A stretch of 64,000 bases of DNA from Salvelinus alpinus. Taxonomy: Eukaryota; Chordata; Actinopteri; Salmoniformes; Salmonidae. Shown piece by piece: positions 1 to 11,917 of the stretch. The position numbers and the translations under genes were made by a program. Position 1 is the stretch's first letter. Each line of letters begins with the position of its first letter. The notes beneath the pieces were generated by a model, which worked only from the letters and a program-made list of their open reading frames with translations, did not search any database and was not told where the DNA came from. The DNA lies in contig NC_092087.1 in the NCBI RefSeq assembly GCF_045679555.1, positions 87,330,361 through 87,394,360 of the forward strand. The letters are read 5' to 3'.

Positions 1-178
1 AGGGCAATGTCCCCAATCACTGCCCTGGGACATTGGGATCTTTTTTTAGACCAGAGGAAAGAGTGCCTCCTACTGGCCCTCCAACACCACTTCCAGCAGC
101 ATCTGGTCTCCCATCCAGGGACCAACCCTGCTTAGAATCAAGCCAGCAGTGGGATGCAGGGTGGTATGCTGCTGACAA
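1..178 (-). mobile_element. 5S-rRNA-derived SINE, partial
   Basis: Read on the minus strand, this stretch has the 5S-like promoter region (a TGGATGGGAGACCA-type box), followed by the SINE body. It matches in the same order the better preserved plus-strand copy at 15,460-15,935. Its 3' part lies beyond the left edge of the window. It is a Pol III-type retroposon, not a 5S gene, because the 5S similarity covers only the internal promoter part. Confidence 0.75.
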
Positions 179-404
179 ACACATTCCCATCATACTGTAT
201 CATAGATGGAGTGCATGATGTCAGTCATCCCCTGGAACAAACCCCCCCCGTTCAAAAGTATTGCACCATATAGGGATTAGGGTGCCATTTGAGACAGAAA
301 CAGTGTAACAGAATATGACATTGACATGTTGTACCAATACAGACATCAGTTTGTAGCAGTGTTGTTAGAGAGAGGTAAAGAGAAAGGTTTATGTTCGGGC
401 ACCT

Positions 405-516
405 GACAGGTGTTACCCTGCTGAACTGAAAAGAGTAGAATAGATAGAGAACCACTACCAGACAGGTATTAACCTGCTGAACTGAAAAGAGTAGGATAGA
501 TAGAGAACCACTACCA
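405..516. repeat. 56-bp tandem duplication
   Basis: Two consecutive copies of a 56-bp unit start with GACAGGT at 405 and 461 and differ at a few positions. They lie in otherwise unannotated upstream DNA. Confidence 0.7.
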
Positions 517-529
517 GACACATTAGCAG

Positions 530-1360
530 AAGAGACTGCCTATAGGTTAGCCTGTTGGCCAGATAGCCAGTGGGGAGAAAGGAGAAGACAAGTCACAGCA
601 CAGGGGTAACCTAACCAATAATAACTCATACAAGATTAATGGCAAAGCAATTCAAAGGCAATTTCCTAGAAACAATGGACAAGAAAGACCCCAGTCATAA
701 AACGTAGAGAATTTGCAATATTCTGTATTACCTCCAAGTGGAGGAGGGAGGGGGTATGAATGGGTGTGTGTAGGTGTGTTCATAGATAACAAAAGGACTT
801 CAACATTTCCAAATGTCAGTTGTCCCACACAAAATCAATAAAGTTCAAAACACTCACGCAACCTCCCTTTAACTAACATGTCAAACAGTCCTACAGTGCA
901 TTATTAGTTCACTGGAGGCTCTGAACGTGAAGGGAGCGCAGCACTAAGAGAGAACATATTTCACTGAAGAAGGAGAGAGAAAGAGAGATGGGCTTAGCTG
1001 TTGTGTCCAGGCTTCAACGTGTATTTGTCCGTCCGACACAATCCTTGGTTGTTCGTTTGACAAAAGCTTGCAACAATGTTGCTAGTAATCGATGAGATCA
1101 GAGGCCAGAACGCTTCCAACTCGTCAGGCGTTGCGCAATAACAAAGGAGTTCAACATTATAAATGTTATAACTAAGCACACTGAAACTAAACAAGACTTT
1201 TGTGGAGTTACACAAAGCGTCATAACCGCAGCGCCAATCGAGGCCTCCTAACAGCTGGAAGAGCCGTCTTGATTTCCTCTTCCTGAATGCTGCTGCGCTC
1301 TTAAAGTGGCAGTGCACAGTGACGGCTCAGTGCAGTAGTTCGTTTACAGTGTTTGTGTGC
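530..1360. other. Unassigned upstream region
   Basis: I see no convincing gene, splice-bounded exon or familiar transposon end here. An open minus-strand frame of 107 codons at 994-1,317 has no recognisable domain and no splice context that supports it. The 950-1,330 part is less AT-rich than its flanks and could be an old mobile-element fragment, but I cannot name one. Confidence 0.3.
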
Positions 1361-1849
1361 TTAACTGTTGCTTTGTCAAGTAGCCAGGGATGGTTTTCAC
1401 CATTCTATCTGATTAATTTACAGTTTGTAATGTTGTTATTAGCCCAACATTATTGAGGACATTATTATTAGGATGGTGCAGTAATGTTGAGATGCCAGTA
1501 GGGAGAACTCTAGTCTAGAACACTGGAACCTTCAGTAGCACTTTGATGCATCTGATGAGGAGTGTAAAATGAATGGGTTTGTAGAATAGAATGAATGACA
1601 TCATGGAACTGACCAAATGTAAATGGAACTTTTACCTGTTCCATGTAGAACTCAGAGGGGCAAGGCAACACATTATAATATATTATAAACATTCAATATA
1701 GTAGGCTATATTAAACATGATTCTGTATTTCGTCAATAGAATACATTGGAAACGGGCCACATTTAAAAAATGTAAACCCACTCCTCAAATGAAAAATTAC
1801 AACTAGATATGCAGTCTGTTGTACATTTTCTATTGCATTAAAACTTCCC

Positions 1850-2060
1850 CTTATGATGTGCTGGTCTGGTCCTCATGCATGTTAATGACTTTAAGAGGAA
1901 GGAAGTTCTGCATCAGCTACTTGTGTCTTAACTACTTTAAATATGTATCAACCACAGAACACACACTTAATGTCAGTTTCCATGCACTACCAGTAAGTTG
2001 ACTCATTGTACAAGACCTCTCCCCGTCACTTCACTCTGTAAGTACTCTTGACAATATCTT
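1850..2060 (+). promoter_or_regulatory. Conserved candidate promoter / 5' UTR exon, receptor gene A
   Basis: This block is well conserved with 16,845-17,060 upstream of gene B although DNA on both sides has diverged. It holds an Ets/PU.1-like GAGGAA core at about 1,895, an AP-1 consensus TGACTCA at 1,999-2,005, and a splice-donor-like GTAAGTAC shortly after 2,035 that could end a non-coding first exon. PU.1 sites would suit a leukocyte receptor, but this is inferred from motifs and conservation only. Confidence 0.35.
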
Positions 2061-2251
2061 GAAATATACTTTCTGGTTATTTGTTTTTAGTAATAAGTCA
2101 TATACTTGAGGGTAATGTATCATTTTACTTCTTGTTATTTTTTGAGCTGTGTTTTGGTTGTTACATCAGGGGCAGTATTCATAAAGTGTTTCATTGCCAC
2201 AGTGTTGATCTAGGATCAGGGCCCCCAGTCCATATAATTATTATATAGAAG

Positions 2252-2424
<173 letters not shown>

Positions 2425-3087
2425 TTGCTGTTTAGCCTCACAGCTTGAGGATAGGAGCTATCATTGAACCTGGTGGTCAGTCTTTAGGCTGCTGTACAGC
2501 TTGATGGACCGTAGAGGATTGAACATTTATCCTCCTATATTTGGGGTTCTGAGAATAAAACAGCTTCAGAATGATCAATATAGAAATATGTGTTTACAGT
2601 TCTACACATCTGTTCAATAAGTGATTGTTGTTATTGATCATGTTGATCCATAGTGCAATAGACAGACAGTATTCACACACAAAACCATATACAGAGGAAG
2701 GATCTTAAAAAGAATCCTGCAGCAACAGGAAAAGTGAATTATTATGTGGATTATAATTAATGTGGTGGTTGACACCGTTTTCGTTGGAGAAAATCAAGTC
2801 TGACATTTTAAATAGAAAGTTACAAACTTTTTTAAACCTTGAATACACCACAATATTGTATTTCCTGCTTACCAGGAACATTCTCTCCAACAAATGGGGG
2901 TTCAAATTAAGATCCTACATACGTAGCACAATACAGCACAACACAATATGAGCCTGGTTCATTTTCAGTAATGAGGCCCTGTACCCCATTTACAGTTTAT
3001 ACTTCAATGTATCAGGTGGAGTTATTCACCAGCTATAGAGTGAGTTGTTGTTTATGTTTCTAAGACTGCAGGGTGGGAGATGCAACA

Positions 3088-6000
3088 ATGGCCTTGAGAA
3101 CAGCAGGAAGTGTGTTGGTGGTCTTTCTCTGGTCTGTAGCAGGTATGGTCTCATTCTTATCTTTTAGTTCTCTGTTTATCAATCTACAGACATTTCTAAA
3201 ATGATAAGAATCATAATGTTATTCTGGTGTGTTCTGTTAGGAGTCTCCACTTCACTTTAAATAGTTATGTTTCACACCTCACTGAGTGATGATTATCTGT
3301 GGTTTCCATTTCCAATATGGCAACAAAGTGTGGACAAACCCTACCTTCAGTGTGAGCCAATATACCTTGTCTTCATTCTGATACCATTGTGTGACTGTGT
3401 TTCAGTGGTACTGGGTCAGTATGGCTGGAGTGTGACTTACACCACTCAGAGTATCTGTACCTTGAAGGGGTCAACAGTGAAGCTGACCTGCTCTTTCAGC
3501 TATCCCAGAGGTCATAACGTCACATCAACCATCTGGTTCACTAAAATGGGGACTGGTATAGAACCTAAAGTTCTAGGTCAGGACCCACAGTATGCAGGTC
3601 GTCTGGAGTATCATGGGGATAAGAAGAAAGACTGTACCCTGAGAATCACAGACCTGAGAGAGAAAGACTCAGCTACGTACAAGTTCAGATTTATAACAGA
3701 TCAGACAAGAGGGAGATATTATGAAGATTCTGGAGTCACTCTGTCTGTAACAGGTACAGTTACATGCTTTATACTGCTAGTCTGTTCAATTAATATCTAC
3801 TGTCCATTTAGGTCTAGAAATTGGATTTGTATATATGAAACAGATTTAAGAATTAAATGTGTTTGAGAATGTCTTGCATCATGTGATTGAACTATAGAAC
3901 AGGTGATGCAGGGTTTTAATGTTTTGATCTACTACAGCTCTGCAGGTGAAGGTGACTTATTCACATCGGTCACAGTGGAAGACACTGACCTGTAAAACCA
4001 CCAGCTGTCGTCTGACTGGTAACCCCACATACACCTGGTACAAGAACGGACAGATAGTAACTGTGAAGACTTCCACCTATTCAGTCCTCCCTAATGATAA
4101 GGACAGCTACTCTTGTGCTGTAAAGGGCCATGAGGATCTCCACTCTCCTGCAGTGTGTGAGTATGAATTCAACTCAGTATTCTAGTATAACTTTTCAGAT
4201 ATAATTATTCTGTCTGCTAAACAGCTTCAGAGTTGTCTAACAAAACTGTATCACACGATTACTGAAGCTCAATATTCTACTGTGTAAATAATGCCCTCTT
4301 TATGTCTCAGGTGTTCAGGGTCAGAGCTGCAACAGAGTGACTTACACCAAGAGGAGAATCTGTGTCTTAAAGGGGTCAACAGTGGACATATCCTGTACTT
4401 ATGTTGGTTATTATTACACCACATCAACATTCTGGTTTAGAAGTGATAAGTCGACCCCTGAAGACCTAACCACAGACCCAGGGTATGCAGGTCGTGTGGA
4501 GTACACTGGAACATACAGAGGTCCCTTCACCCTGAGAATCACAGATCTGAGAGAGGAGGACTCAGCTGAGTATCGCTTCACTTTTAAAACAAACAACTTT
4601 GAATGGGGTCATAGTTTCCCAGGAACAACTTTGTCTGTCACAGGTAATACTACACTGTATGATACAACTGTAAATCATATTGAATTACAGGAGAAAATAA
4701 ATTGACCATCCTGTTAACACAGAGGTGTATGTGGTTTTATACATATTGTTTCAGGTCTGCAGGTGAAGGTGACTCCTGCTGCAGAGGGACAGAAGACATT
4801 GACCTGTAGCACCACCTGTACTCTGACTGACAACCCCAACCCCACCTACACCTGGTATAAGAACGGACAGATAATAACTGAGAATACCTCCCCCTATTCA
4901 GTCTACCCTAATGCTGTAGACAGCTACTCCTGTGCTGTAAAAGGCCATGAGGATCTCCACTCTCCTGCAGTGTGTGAGTGTGAATTTAATACATTATACT
5001 GTGTGTTGGTTTCACTTTGTCATTTGAGAACTTCTAGCATTTCTAGAAAGAACTGATAATATAATCCAGTTGACCTCTTGTTATGTCACTGTGTTTCAGG
5101 TGTTCAGGGTCAGAGCTGCAGCAGAGTGACTTACACCAAGAGGAGAATCTGTGTCTTAAAGGGGTCAACAGTGGACATATCCTGTACTTATGTTGGTTAT
5201 TATTACACCACATCAACATTCTGGTTTAGAAGTGTTAAGTCGACCCCTGAAGACCTAACCAGAGACCCAGGGTATGCAGGTCGTGTGAAGTACACTGGAA
5301 CATACAGAGGTCCCTTCACCCTGAGAATCACAGATCTGAGAGAGGAGGACTCAGCTGAGTATCGCTTCACTTTTAAAACAAACAACTTTGAATGGGGTCA
5401 TAGTTTCCCAGGAACAACTCTGTCTGTCACAGGTAAGACTGCAGTGTTTGATACAACTGTAAATCATATTGAATTACAGGAGAAAATATATTAACCATCC
5501 TGTTAACACAGAGGTGTATGTGGTTTTATACATATTGTTTCAGGTCTGCAGGTGAAGGTGATTCCTGCTGCAGAGGGACAGAAGACACTGACCTGTAGCA
5601 CCACCTGTACTCTGACTGACAACCCCAACCCCACCTACATCTGGTACAAGAACGGACAACGTCTACATGAGCCTGCTTCCCAACAACACTCTAGTAATTT
5701 GCTGGTGGTCTGGGATTCTTCTGTGAACATTTACTCCTGTGCTGTTGAAGGTCATGAGGACCTCCACTCTCCTGTAGTTTGTGAGTATGAATGAAAGTAG
5801 GATTCTACTTAGGAAGTATCAATCATTTAAGGTCAATGAGAAGGGTAATACTTCAATATTCATCAATACATAGAAATTACAGACAATGTCATAGATGTAT
5901 GTACTCTGTCACAGGTAACACTGCACAGCACATTATACCGTTTTGAAGAGTCAGGAAATTAATCATTAATTCTAAATGATGTACTCTGTTTTTACTCCCC

Positions 6001-9000
6001 TTTAATTCAGGTTTTCAGGTGAAGGTGACTCCTAAACAGTATTCAGTGTATAAGACACTGACCTGTAGCACCACCTGTGTTCTGACTGGTAACCCCACCT
6101 ACATCTGGTACAAGAACGGAAAGATAGTAACTGACAACACTTCTCCCTATTCAGTCTACCCTGATGCTGCAGACAGTTACTCCTGTACTGTAAAAGGCCA
6201 TGAGGATCTCCACTCTCCTGCAGTGTGTGAGTGTTTCTTTAATTAACAATACTGTTTAACCACTGTGTGTGTTGGTTTCACTATGAGAACTTGAGAACTG
6301 TTAGCATTTCTAGAAAGAACTGAGAATATAATCCAGTTGACCTCTTGTTATGTCACTGTGTTTCAGGTGTTCAGGGTCAGAGCTGCAGCAGCGTGACTTA
6401 CACCAAGAGGAGAATCTGTGTCTTAAAGGGGTCAACAGTGGACATATCCTGTACTTATGTTGGTTATTATTCCACCACATCATCATTCTGGTTTAGAAGT
6501 GATACGTCGACCCCTGAGGACCTAACCAGAGACCCAGGGTATGCAGGTCGTGTGAAGTACCCTGACAAAGAGAGATGGAGTTTACAACGTCCCTCCATCC
6601 TGAGAATCACAGATCTGAGAGAGGAGGACTCAGCTGAGTATCGCTTCACCTTTAAAACATACAACTTTGAATGGAGTCATAGTTTCCCAGGAACATCTCT
6701 GTCTGTCACAGGTAATACTACACTGTATGATACAATTTTACATCATATTGAATTACAGGAGAAAATAAATTAACCATCCTGTTAACACAGAGGTGTATGT
6801 GGTTTTATACATATTGTTTCAGGTCTGCAGGTGAAGGTGACTCCTGCTGCAGAGGGACAGAAGACACTGACCTGTAGCACCACCTGTACTCTGACTGACA
6901 ACCCCACCTACATCTGGTACAAGAATGGACAGGTTGTAACTGAGAAGACGTCCCCCTATTCAGTCCTCCCTAATGCTGTAGACAGCTACTCCTGTGCTGT
7001 AAAAGGCCATGAGGATCTCCACTCTCCTGCAGTGTGTGAGTACAGTACAATAGTCCAGTATTCTACTCAGCAAGTATCATGTATTCAGGGAAAAGAGACA
7101 TCTTACTTTATCAATCATTACAGAACAAAAATATATTTTTTACTAATTGTTAATATTAAAATTACTTTGACAAAAGTTTGGTCTTTTAACATCAGATAAA
7201 CCAAAGAACACAGTGTCAGTCAGTCCCTCTGGTGAAATAGTGGAGGGCAGTTCAGTGACTCTGACCTGCAGCAGTGATGCCAACCCACCTGTGCAGAGTT
7301 ACACCTGGTGGTTCAAGAGGAATGGAGGTGAATATCAGAGAATATCCAATCAGAACACAGATCCACAGTATGTCTTCAATCAAATCCAGCCATCTGACAC
7401 TGGAGAGTACGACTGTGAGGCCCAGAATGAGATGGGGACAGACAGGTCTATGACCATAAACATGAATGTGAAGTGTGAGTAAAGTACAGCTCAGTGTTTG
7501 AATCGTAAGGTAGCAAAACAATTATAATTAAATGAATTAGTCCTAAAGCATAACATCTCCAAATTTGTATTTGTTAACGTTTTCTGTCACAGTTTTATAT
7601 AGTTATGACTTAACAGATACATTTTTGACATGACATGTCATTTGTTTATATACAGTCATAAATATGCTACTGTCCTATCGGTTGGACAAATTCTCCTTTA
7701 TCAGATGACCCAAAGAGCACCTCAGTGTCAGTCAGTCCCTCTGGTGAAATAGTGGAGGGCAGTTCAGTGACTCTGACCTGCAGCAGTGATGCCAACCCAC
7801 CTGTGGACAAATACACCTGGTACAAGAAGAATGGAGCTTCACTGACAGGATCAGAAAAGACATACAATTTCACGACCATCAGCTCTGAGGACAGTGGAGA
7901 ATACTACTGTGAGGCTGAGAATAAATATGGACGTCTCAACTCTTCTTCTGTGTCTGTGGACGTTCACTGTTAGTACACCTGACCTCATCTTTTAATCAGA
8001 TGATCACATTTAAATTCATATTTCAATCACAAGTAAAACACTATTTACAATGTTGTTACATATTGTTCACCAGACGGCCCAAAGAACACCTCAGTGTCAG
8101 TCAGTCCCTCTGGTGAAATAGTGGAGGGCAGTTCAGTGACTCTGACCTGCAGCAGTGATGCCAACCCACCTGTGGACAAATACACCTGGTACTTTCAAAA
8201 TAAGACTTTTCTAAATGGATTTGGACAGATCTACAACATAAGTAAGTTCAAGTCTAAGGACAATGGGCATTACCACTGTGAGGCCTGGAATGGAAGAGGA
8301 TCTAGGAACTCTACAGCTCTGATGATCATTTTACCAGGTGAAGTTTCATCTTATATATTTCAACACAAAATTATGTTACAAACTAATATTAATAATTATA
8401 CTTTGGCTTATCATACTTTGTGTTATAATTATATATACGTTGAGATTAGATAACAAATATTGTACTATTGTCCTAGACTACATTTATGTTAAATTTATAA
8501 AATGCCAGTACTCATATCATCCATATTTTATTGTAGGGAAACAAACAGTTCTGACTGCAGCTGTAGGAATCATAGTGGTTGTTCTGGTTCTCATCCTCTG
8601 TCTCTCTGGACTCATGTGGTTCAGGTGAGAGATTCTTTTAAAGATTATTTCACTCCAACTCTTTTTTATTAACTTACTTTGTTCATTGATTCGTTTAATA
8701 ATAAATACATTAATTAATGTGCAAACCAGGAAGAAGGCCTCCAAATCCATCTCTGACACAAGAGACACATCAGAGAATGTACAGGTGAGTCTGTTACTAT
8801 CAGATTATTTGTATTGCTTTGTGGATCATTTCTACTCATTATATTGTCTGTCCTCTCTCTCCATCAGGGAGACTCTAGTCCAGTGTATGACAACATCTCA
8901 GGCATGGCCATGACGCCTACTGCAGCACAGACAACAGCCACCGTCCACCAGGATGACGTTCACTATGCCAGCGTCCACTTCTTTCACTCCAAAAACCAGG

Positions 9001-9062
9001 AAGTGCCTCTGTACTCCACCGTACAACTGCCTCAACCCCAGAAACAGGCTGATGATGTCTAG
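3088..9062 (+). CDS. Siglec/CD22-like receptor A, expanded extracellular region, truncated tail
   Basis: This is a predicted single-pass membrane receptor of the immunoglobulin superfamily. Sixteen exons have consistent GT-AG borders and phases: 3088-3142 (signal peptide), 3406-3753 (V), 3938-4156 (C2), 4311-4643 (V), 4755-4973 (C2), 5100-5432 (V), 5544-5780 (C2), 6011-6226 (C2), 6367-6711 (V), 6823-7035 (C2), 7196-7474, 7705-7968 and 8074-8337 (three I-set-like), 8537-8624 (membrane), 8730-8784, 8868-9062. The spliced length is 3,663 nt, about 1,220 aa. Each V exon has the extra SIC/RIC cysteine before the LTC/SC cysteine and each C2 has LTC..C, as in siglec interdomain disulfides. The first V keeps Y-K-F-R-F, the siglec-type arginine. 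The membrane segment has no charged residue. The tail has one clear ITIM, V-H-Y-A-S-V (8,958-8,975), then TAG at 9,060 where gene B has CAG. The family call is firm; ligand and cell type are inferred. Confidence 0.88.
4311..7035 (+). repeat. Tandem V-C2 exon modules inside receptor A
   Basis: Gene B has one V-C2 pair. Gene A has three extra V exons (4311-4643, 5100-5432, 6367-6711) and four extra C2 exons (4755-4973, 5544-5780, 6011-6226, 6823-7035). Exons 4311-4643 and 5100-5432 are nearly identical, as are their flanking introns, which points to recent unequal exchange or gene conversion. The C2 exon at 6011-6226 has no V exon before it, yet all exon borders are phase 1, so skipping or losing modules keeps the frame. 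C2 exon 5544-5780 has a divergent, longer central stretch. Confidence 0.85.
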
Positions 9063-10676
9063 TACGATGTTGTGAAATTCAACTTGCCCAGTGCTGCCAA
9101 CCGGTGAGCATATTATGCCATTAAAATAACATAGAGCCATTTCTAGAGCATTGTGAATACACCACAATAAAGCAGAAGTTGGCTTTTTTACAACCAAATT
9201 TCTATTTTTTATGTAAATGCCATGTTATAGAAAGGTCCAGACACCTTTTATTGCAATTTCACTTGTTTTAGAGAAACTTACCCCAACCAGTAATTCACTT
9301 CCTCTTCCTCGTTGTGCAGTAGAGGCTCTGAAAAACATGAACACATGCTCCAAAAACACCCAAATACGTCTTTTAGAAACAGAAAGCTCTCAGTATAGTG
9401 ATGCAGGACTTTAGATGTAACAGTTGTACACATGAAAGTGTCATTCCAAACTTTATCCACAACGTTATATTCCATTGTGTGACTCGTGCTGTTTCCCCGT
9501 CCAACTGTTCTATTCTCAGTGTATCATGCTGCTAGAACGGACGAGAAGCATCGTTCAAGTCTCAACAACATGGAACATAACGTTGTGGATTAAGTTCTGA
9601 ATGACAGATTTCATGTGTACAACATGAAAAGACCTGCATCACTGTAGACTACTTAGAGCTTTTTAGTTTCTAAAAGGATGTTTTGGGTGTTTTTGGAGCC
9701 ACTTACTGAACAACGAGGATGAGGAAGTGAATCGCTGGTTGGGGATAGTTTCTCAAAAACAAGTGAACCAAGAAGACCTGAACACAACAAACCCAGAACC
9801 AAGAAGACCTGAACACAACAAACCCAGAAAGAAGACCTGAACACAACAACCCCAGAACCAAGAAGACCTGAACACAACAAACCCAGAACCAAGAAGACCT
9901 GAACAAAACAAACCCAGAAAGAAGACCTGAACACAACAACCCCAGAACCAAGAAGACCTGAACACAACAAACCCAGAACCAAGAAGACCTGAACACAACA
10001 AACCCAGAACCAAGAAGACCTGAACACAACAAACCCAGAACCAAGAAGACCTGAACACAACAAACCCAGAACCAAGAAGACCTGAACACAACAAACCCAG
10101 AACCAAGAAGACCTGAACACAACAAACCCAGAACTAAGAAGACCCGAACACAACAAACCCAGAAACAAGAAGACCAGAACACAACAAACCCAGAACCAAG
10201 AAGACCTGAACACAACAAACCCAGAACCAAGAAGACCTGAACACAACGAACCCAGAACCAAGAAGACCTGAACACAACAAACCCAGAACCAAGAAGACCT
10301 GAACACAACAAACCCAGAACCAAGAAGACCTGAACACAACAAACCCAGAACCAAGAAGACCTGAACACAACAAACCAAGAAAGAAGAAGACCTGAACAGA
10401 ACAAGTTTGACAAAAACCTTGTATATCTTGACCTGTATATTTAAACTAAGTGATATAATGCCTGTGGAGATAGATGTTATTCTTCTATGTTTTTGTTTAA
10501 TTATTTCCCTGCCATACTGTGTTTGATCTTGTCTAGCCATCTTGTCTCAAGAGGACCACAATGGATATAAGTACCAGACTTTATTGTATGTTATCCTCGA
10601 TGATTTTATTCATGTGCAAGTATGGCTTTTAAGTTGTTATGTGTGCTTGTTTTTTTTAAATGGTCGAATTAATAAA
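9063..10676 (+). other. 3' UTR of receptor A with polyadenylation signal
   Basis: After the premature TAG, sequence equivalent to gene B continues (still ending in a CCGGTGAGC donor-like site at 9,101) up to about 9,753. The DNA then jumps to a 31-bp minisatellite. An AATAAA hexamer at 10,671-10,676 is the best candidate for polyadenylation. The counterpart of gene B's last coding exon (21,866-21,932) is missing. Confidence 0.5.
9766..10404. repeat. 31-bp minisatellite in the 3' region of receptor A
   Basis: There are about 20 copies of a 31-bp unit built around AAGAAGACCTGAACACAAC. The same motif occurs only about four times in gene B, directly after its stop codon (21,928-22,040). The array therefore grew from the 3' UTR of the ancestral last exon. 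Some units are shortened. Confidence 0.95.
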
Positions 10677-10706
10677 CTCAATTAAGAGGTCTGGAATATT
10701 GACCAT

Positions 10707-11182
10707 TATAAACCGGGTGGTTTGAGCCATGAATGCTGATTAGCTGACAGGTGTGGTATACCATACCGTATACCATGGGTATTAACATTTGTATTTACTT
10801 GTTTAAGTACATTGGTAACCAGTTTAAAATAAGGCACCTCTGGGTTTGTGGTATGTGGCCAATATACCACGGGTAAGGGCTGCATCCAAGCACTCCGCGT
10901 TGTGCATAAGAACAGCCCTTAGCCGTAGTATATTGGCCATATACCACACCTCCTCGGGCATTATTGCTTAAGTTTATAATGGCAATAAGGCACTTCAGGG
11001 GTTTGTGGTATATGACCAACATACTGTACCACATCTTATTTTAAACTGGTTAACAACATAAATAGAACAGTAAACAAGTATTTTTACGTCATACACGTGG
11101 TATATTGTCTGATATACAGTATAGACTTCTGAAATGCTGCTTCAGCCAATCAGCATCCAGGACCCAAACTACCCAGTTTATA
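10707..11182. mobile_element. Foldback MITE with TATAAACCGGGT ends
   Basis: The terminal inverted repeats read TATAAACCGGGT at the left and its near-complement ACCCAGTTTATA at the right. The interior is itself strongly palindromic, with repeated GGTATATTGGCCATATACCAC-like arms (for example 10,850-10,960). It has no coding capacity. It resembles a common non-autonomous DNA element of salmonid genomes; the superfamily was not determined. Confidence 0.7.
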
Positions 11183-11269
11183 ATAGTATATAATAATATG
11201 TGCCATCTAATAGACACTTTTATCCAAATTCACTGTCATTGCAGTCATGTTTGAATACATTTTCCAGCA

Positions 11270-11805
11270 GGAATTGAACCAATGCGTCATGCTGTACCAA
11301 TGGAGCCACAGGACTACTCTATTCACACTTAGAGTAGGAGTTCTGATCTAGGGTCAGCACCATGCTCTATCAACTGAGACACAGGACTACTGTATTCACA
11401 CTTAGAGTAGGAGTTCTGATCTAGGGTCAGCACCATGCTCTACCAACAGACAGGACTACTGTATTCACACTTAGAGTAGGAGTTCTGATCTAGGGTCAGC
11501 ACCATGCTCTACCAACAGACAGGACTACTGTATTCACACTTAGAGTAGGAGTTCTGATCTAGGGTCAGCACCAGGAATTGAACCAATGCGTCATGCTGTA
11601 CCAATGGAGCCACAGGACTACTCTATTCACACTTAGAGTAGGAGTTCTGATCTAGGGTCAGCACCATGCTCTATCAACTGAGACACAGGACTACTGTATT
11701 CACACTTAGAGTAGGAGTTCTGATCTAGGGTCAGCACCATGCTCTACCAACAGACAGGACTACTGTATTCACACTTAGAGTAGGAGTTCTGATCTAGGGT
11801 CAGTT
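11270..11805. repeat. 66-80-bp tandem array with higher-order repeat
   Basis: About eight units carry CACACTTAGAGTAGGAGTTC and GATCTAGGGTCAGCACC. A variant block starting at GGAATTGAACCAATGCG recurs about 304 bp later, so several units were copied together. A related array sits at the same relative place after gene B (22,170-22,545). Confidence 0.9.
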
Positions 11806-11917
11806 ATGACTTTGAAACAATGATGAATAAGAAAAGGACCTTAACATTTAGAAAATATATTTTTAAGTTGAAAAATATTGTATTTCTGACCTAGGCAACC
11901 TTGAGTTTCAGTTGTTA

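Noticed and set aside
994..1317. 107-codon minus-strand frame
   Set aside because: No domain, no splice sites and no counterpart in unit B.
9653..10540. Minus-strand 295-codon frame with VFLVLGLLCSGLL repeats
   Set aside because: It is a translation of the 31-bp minisatellite in the 3' region of receptor A.
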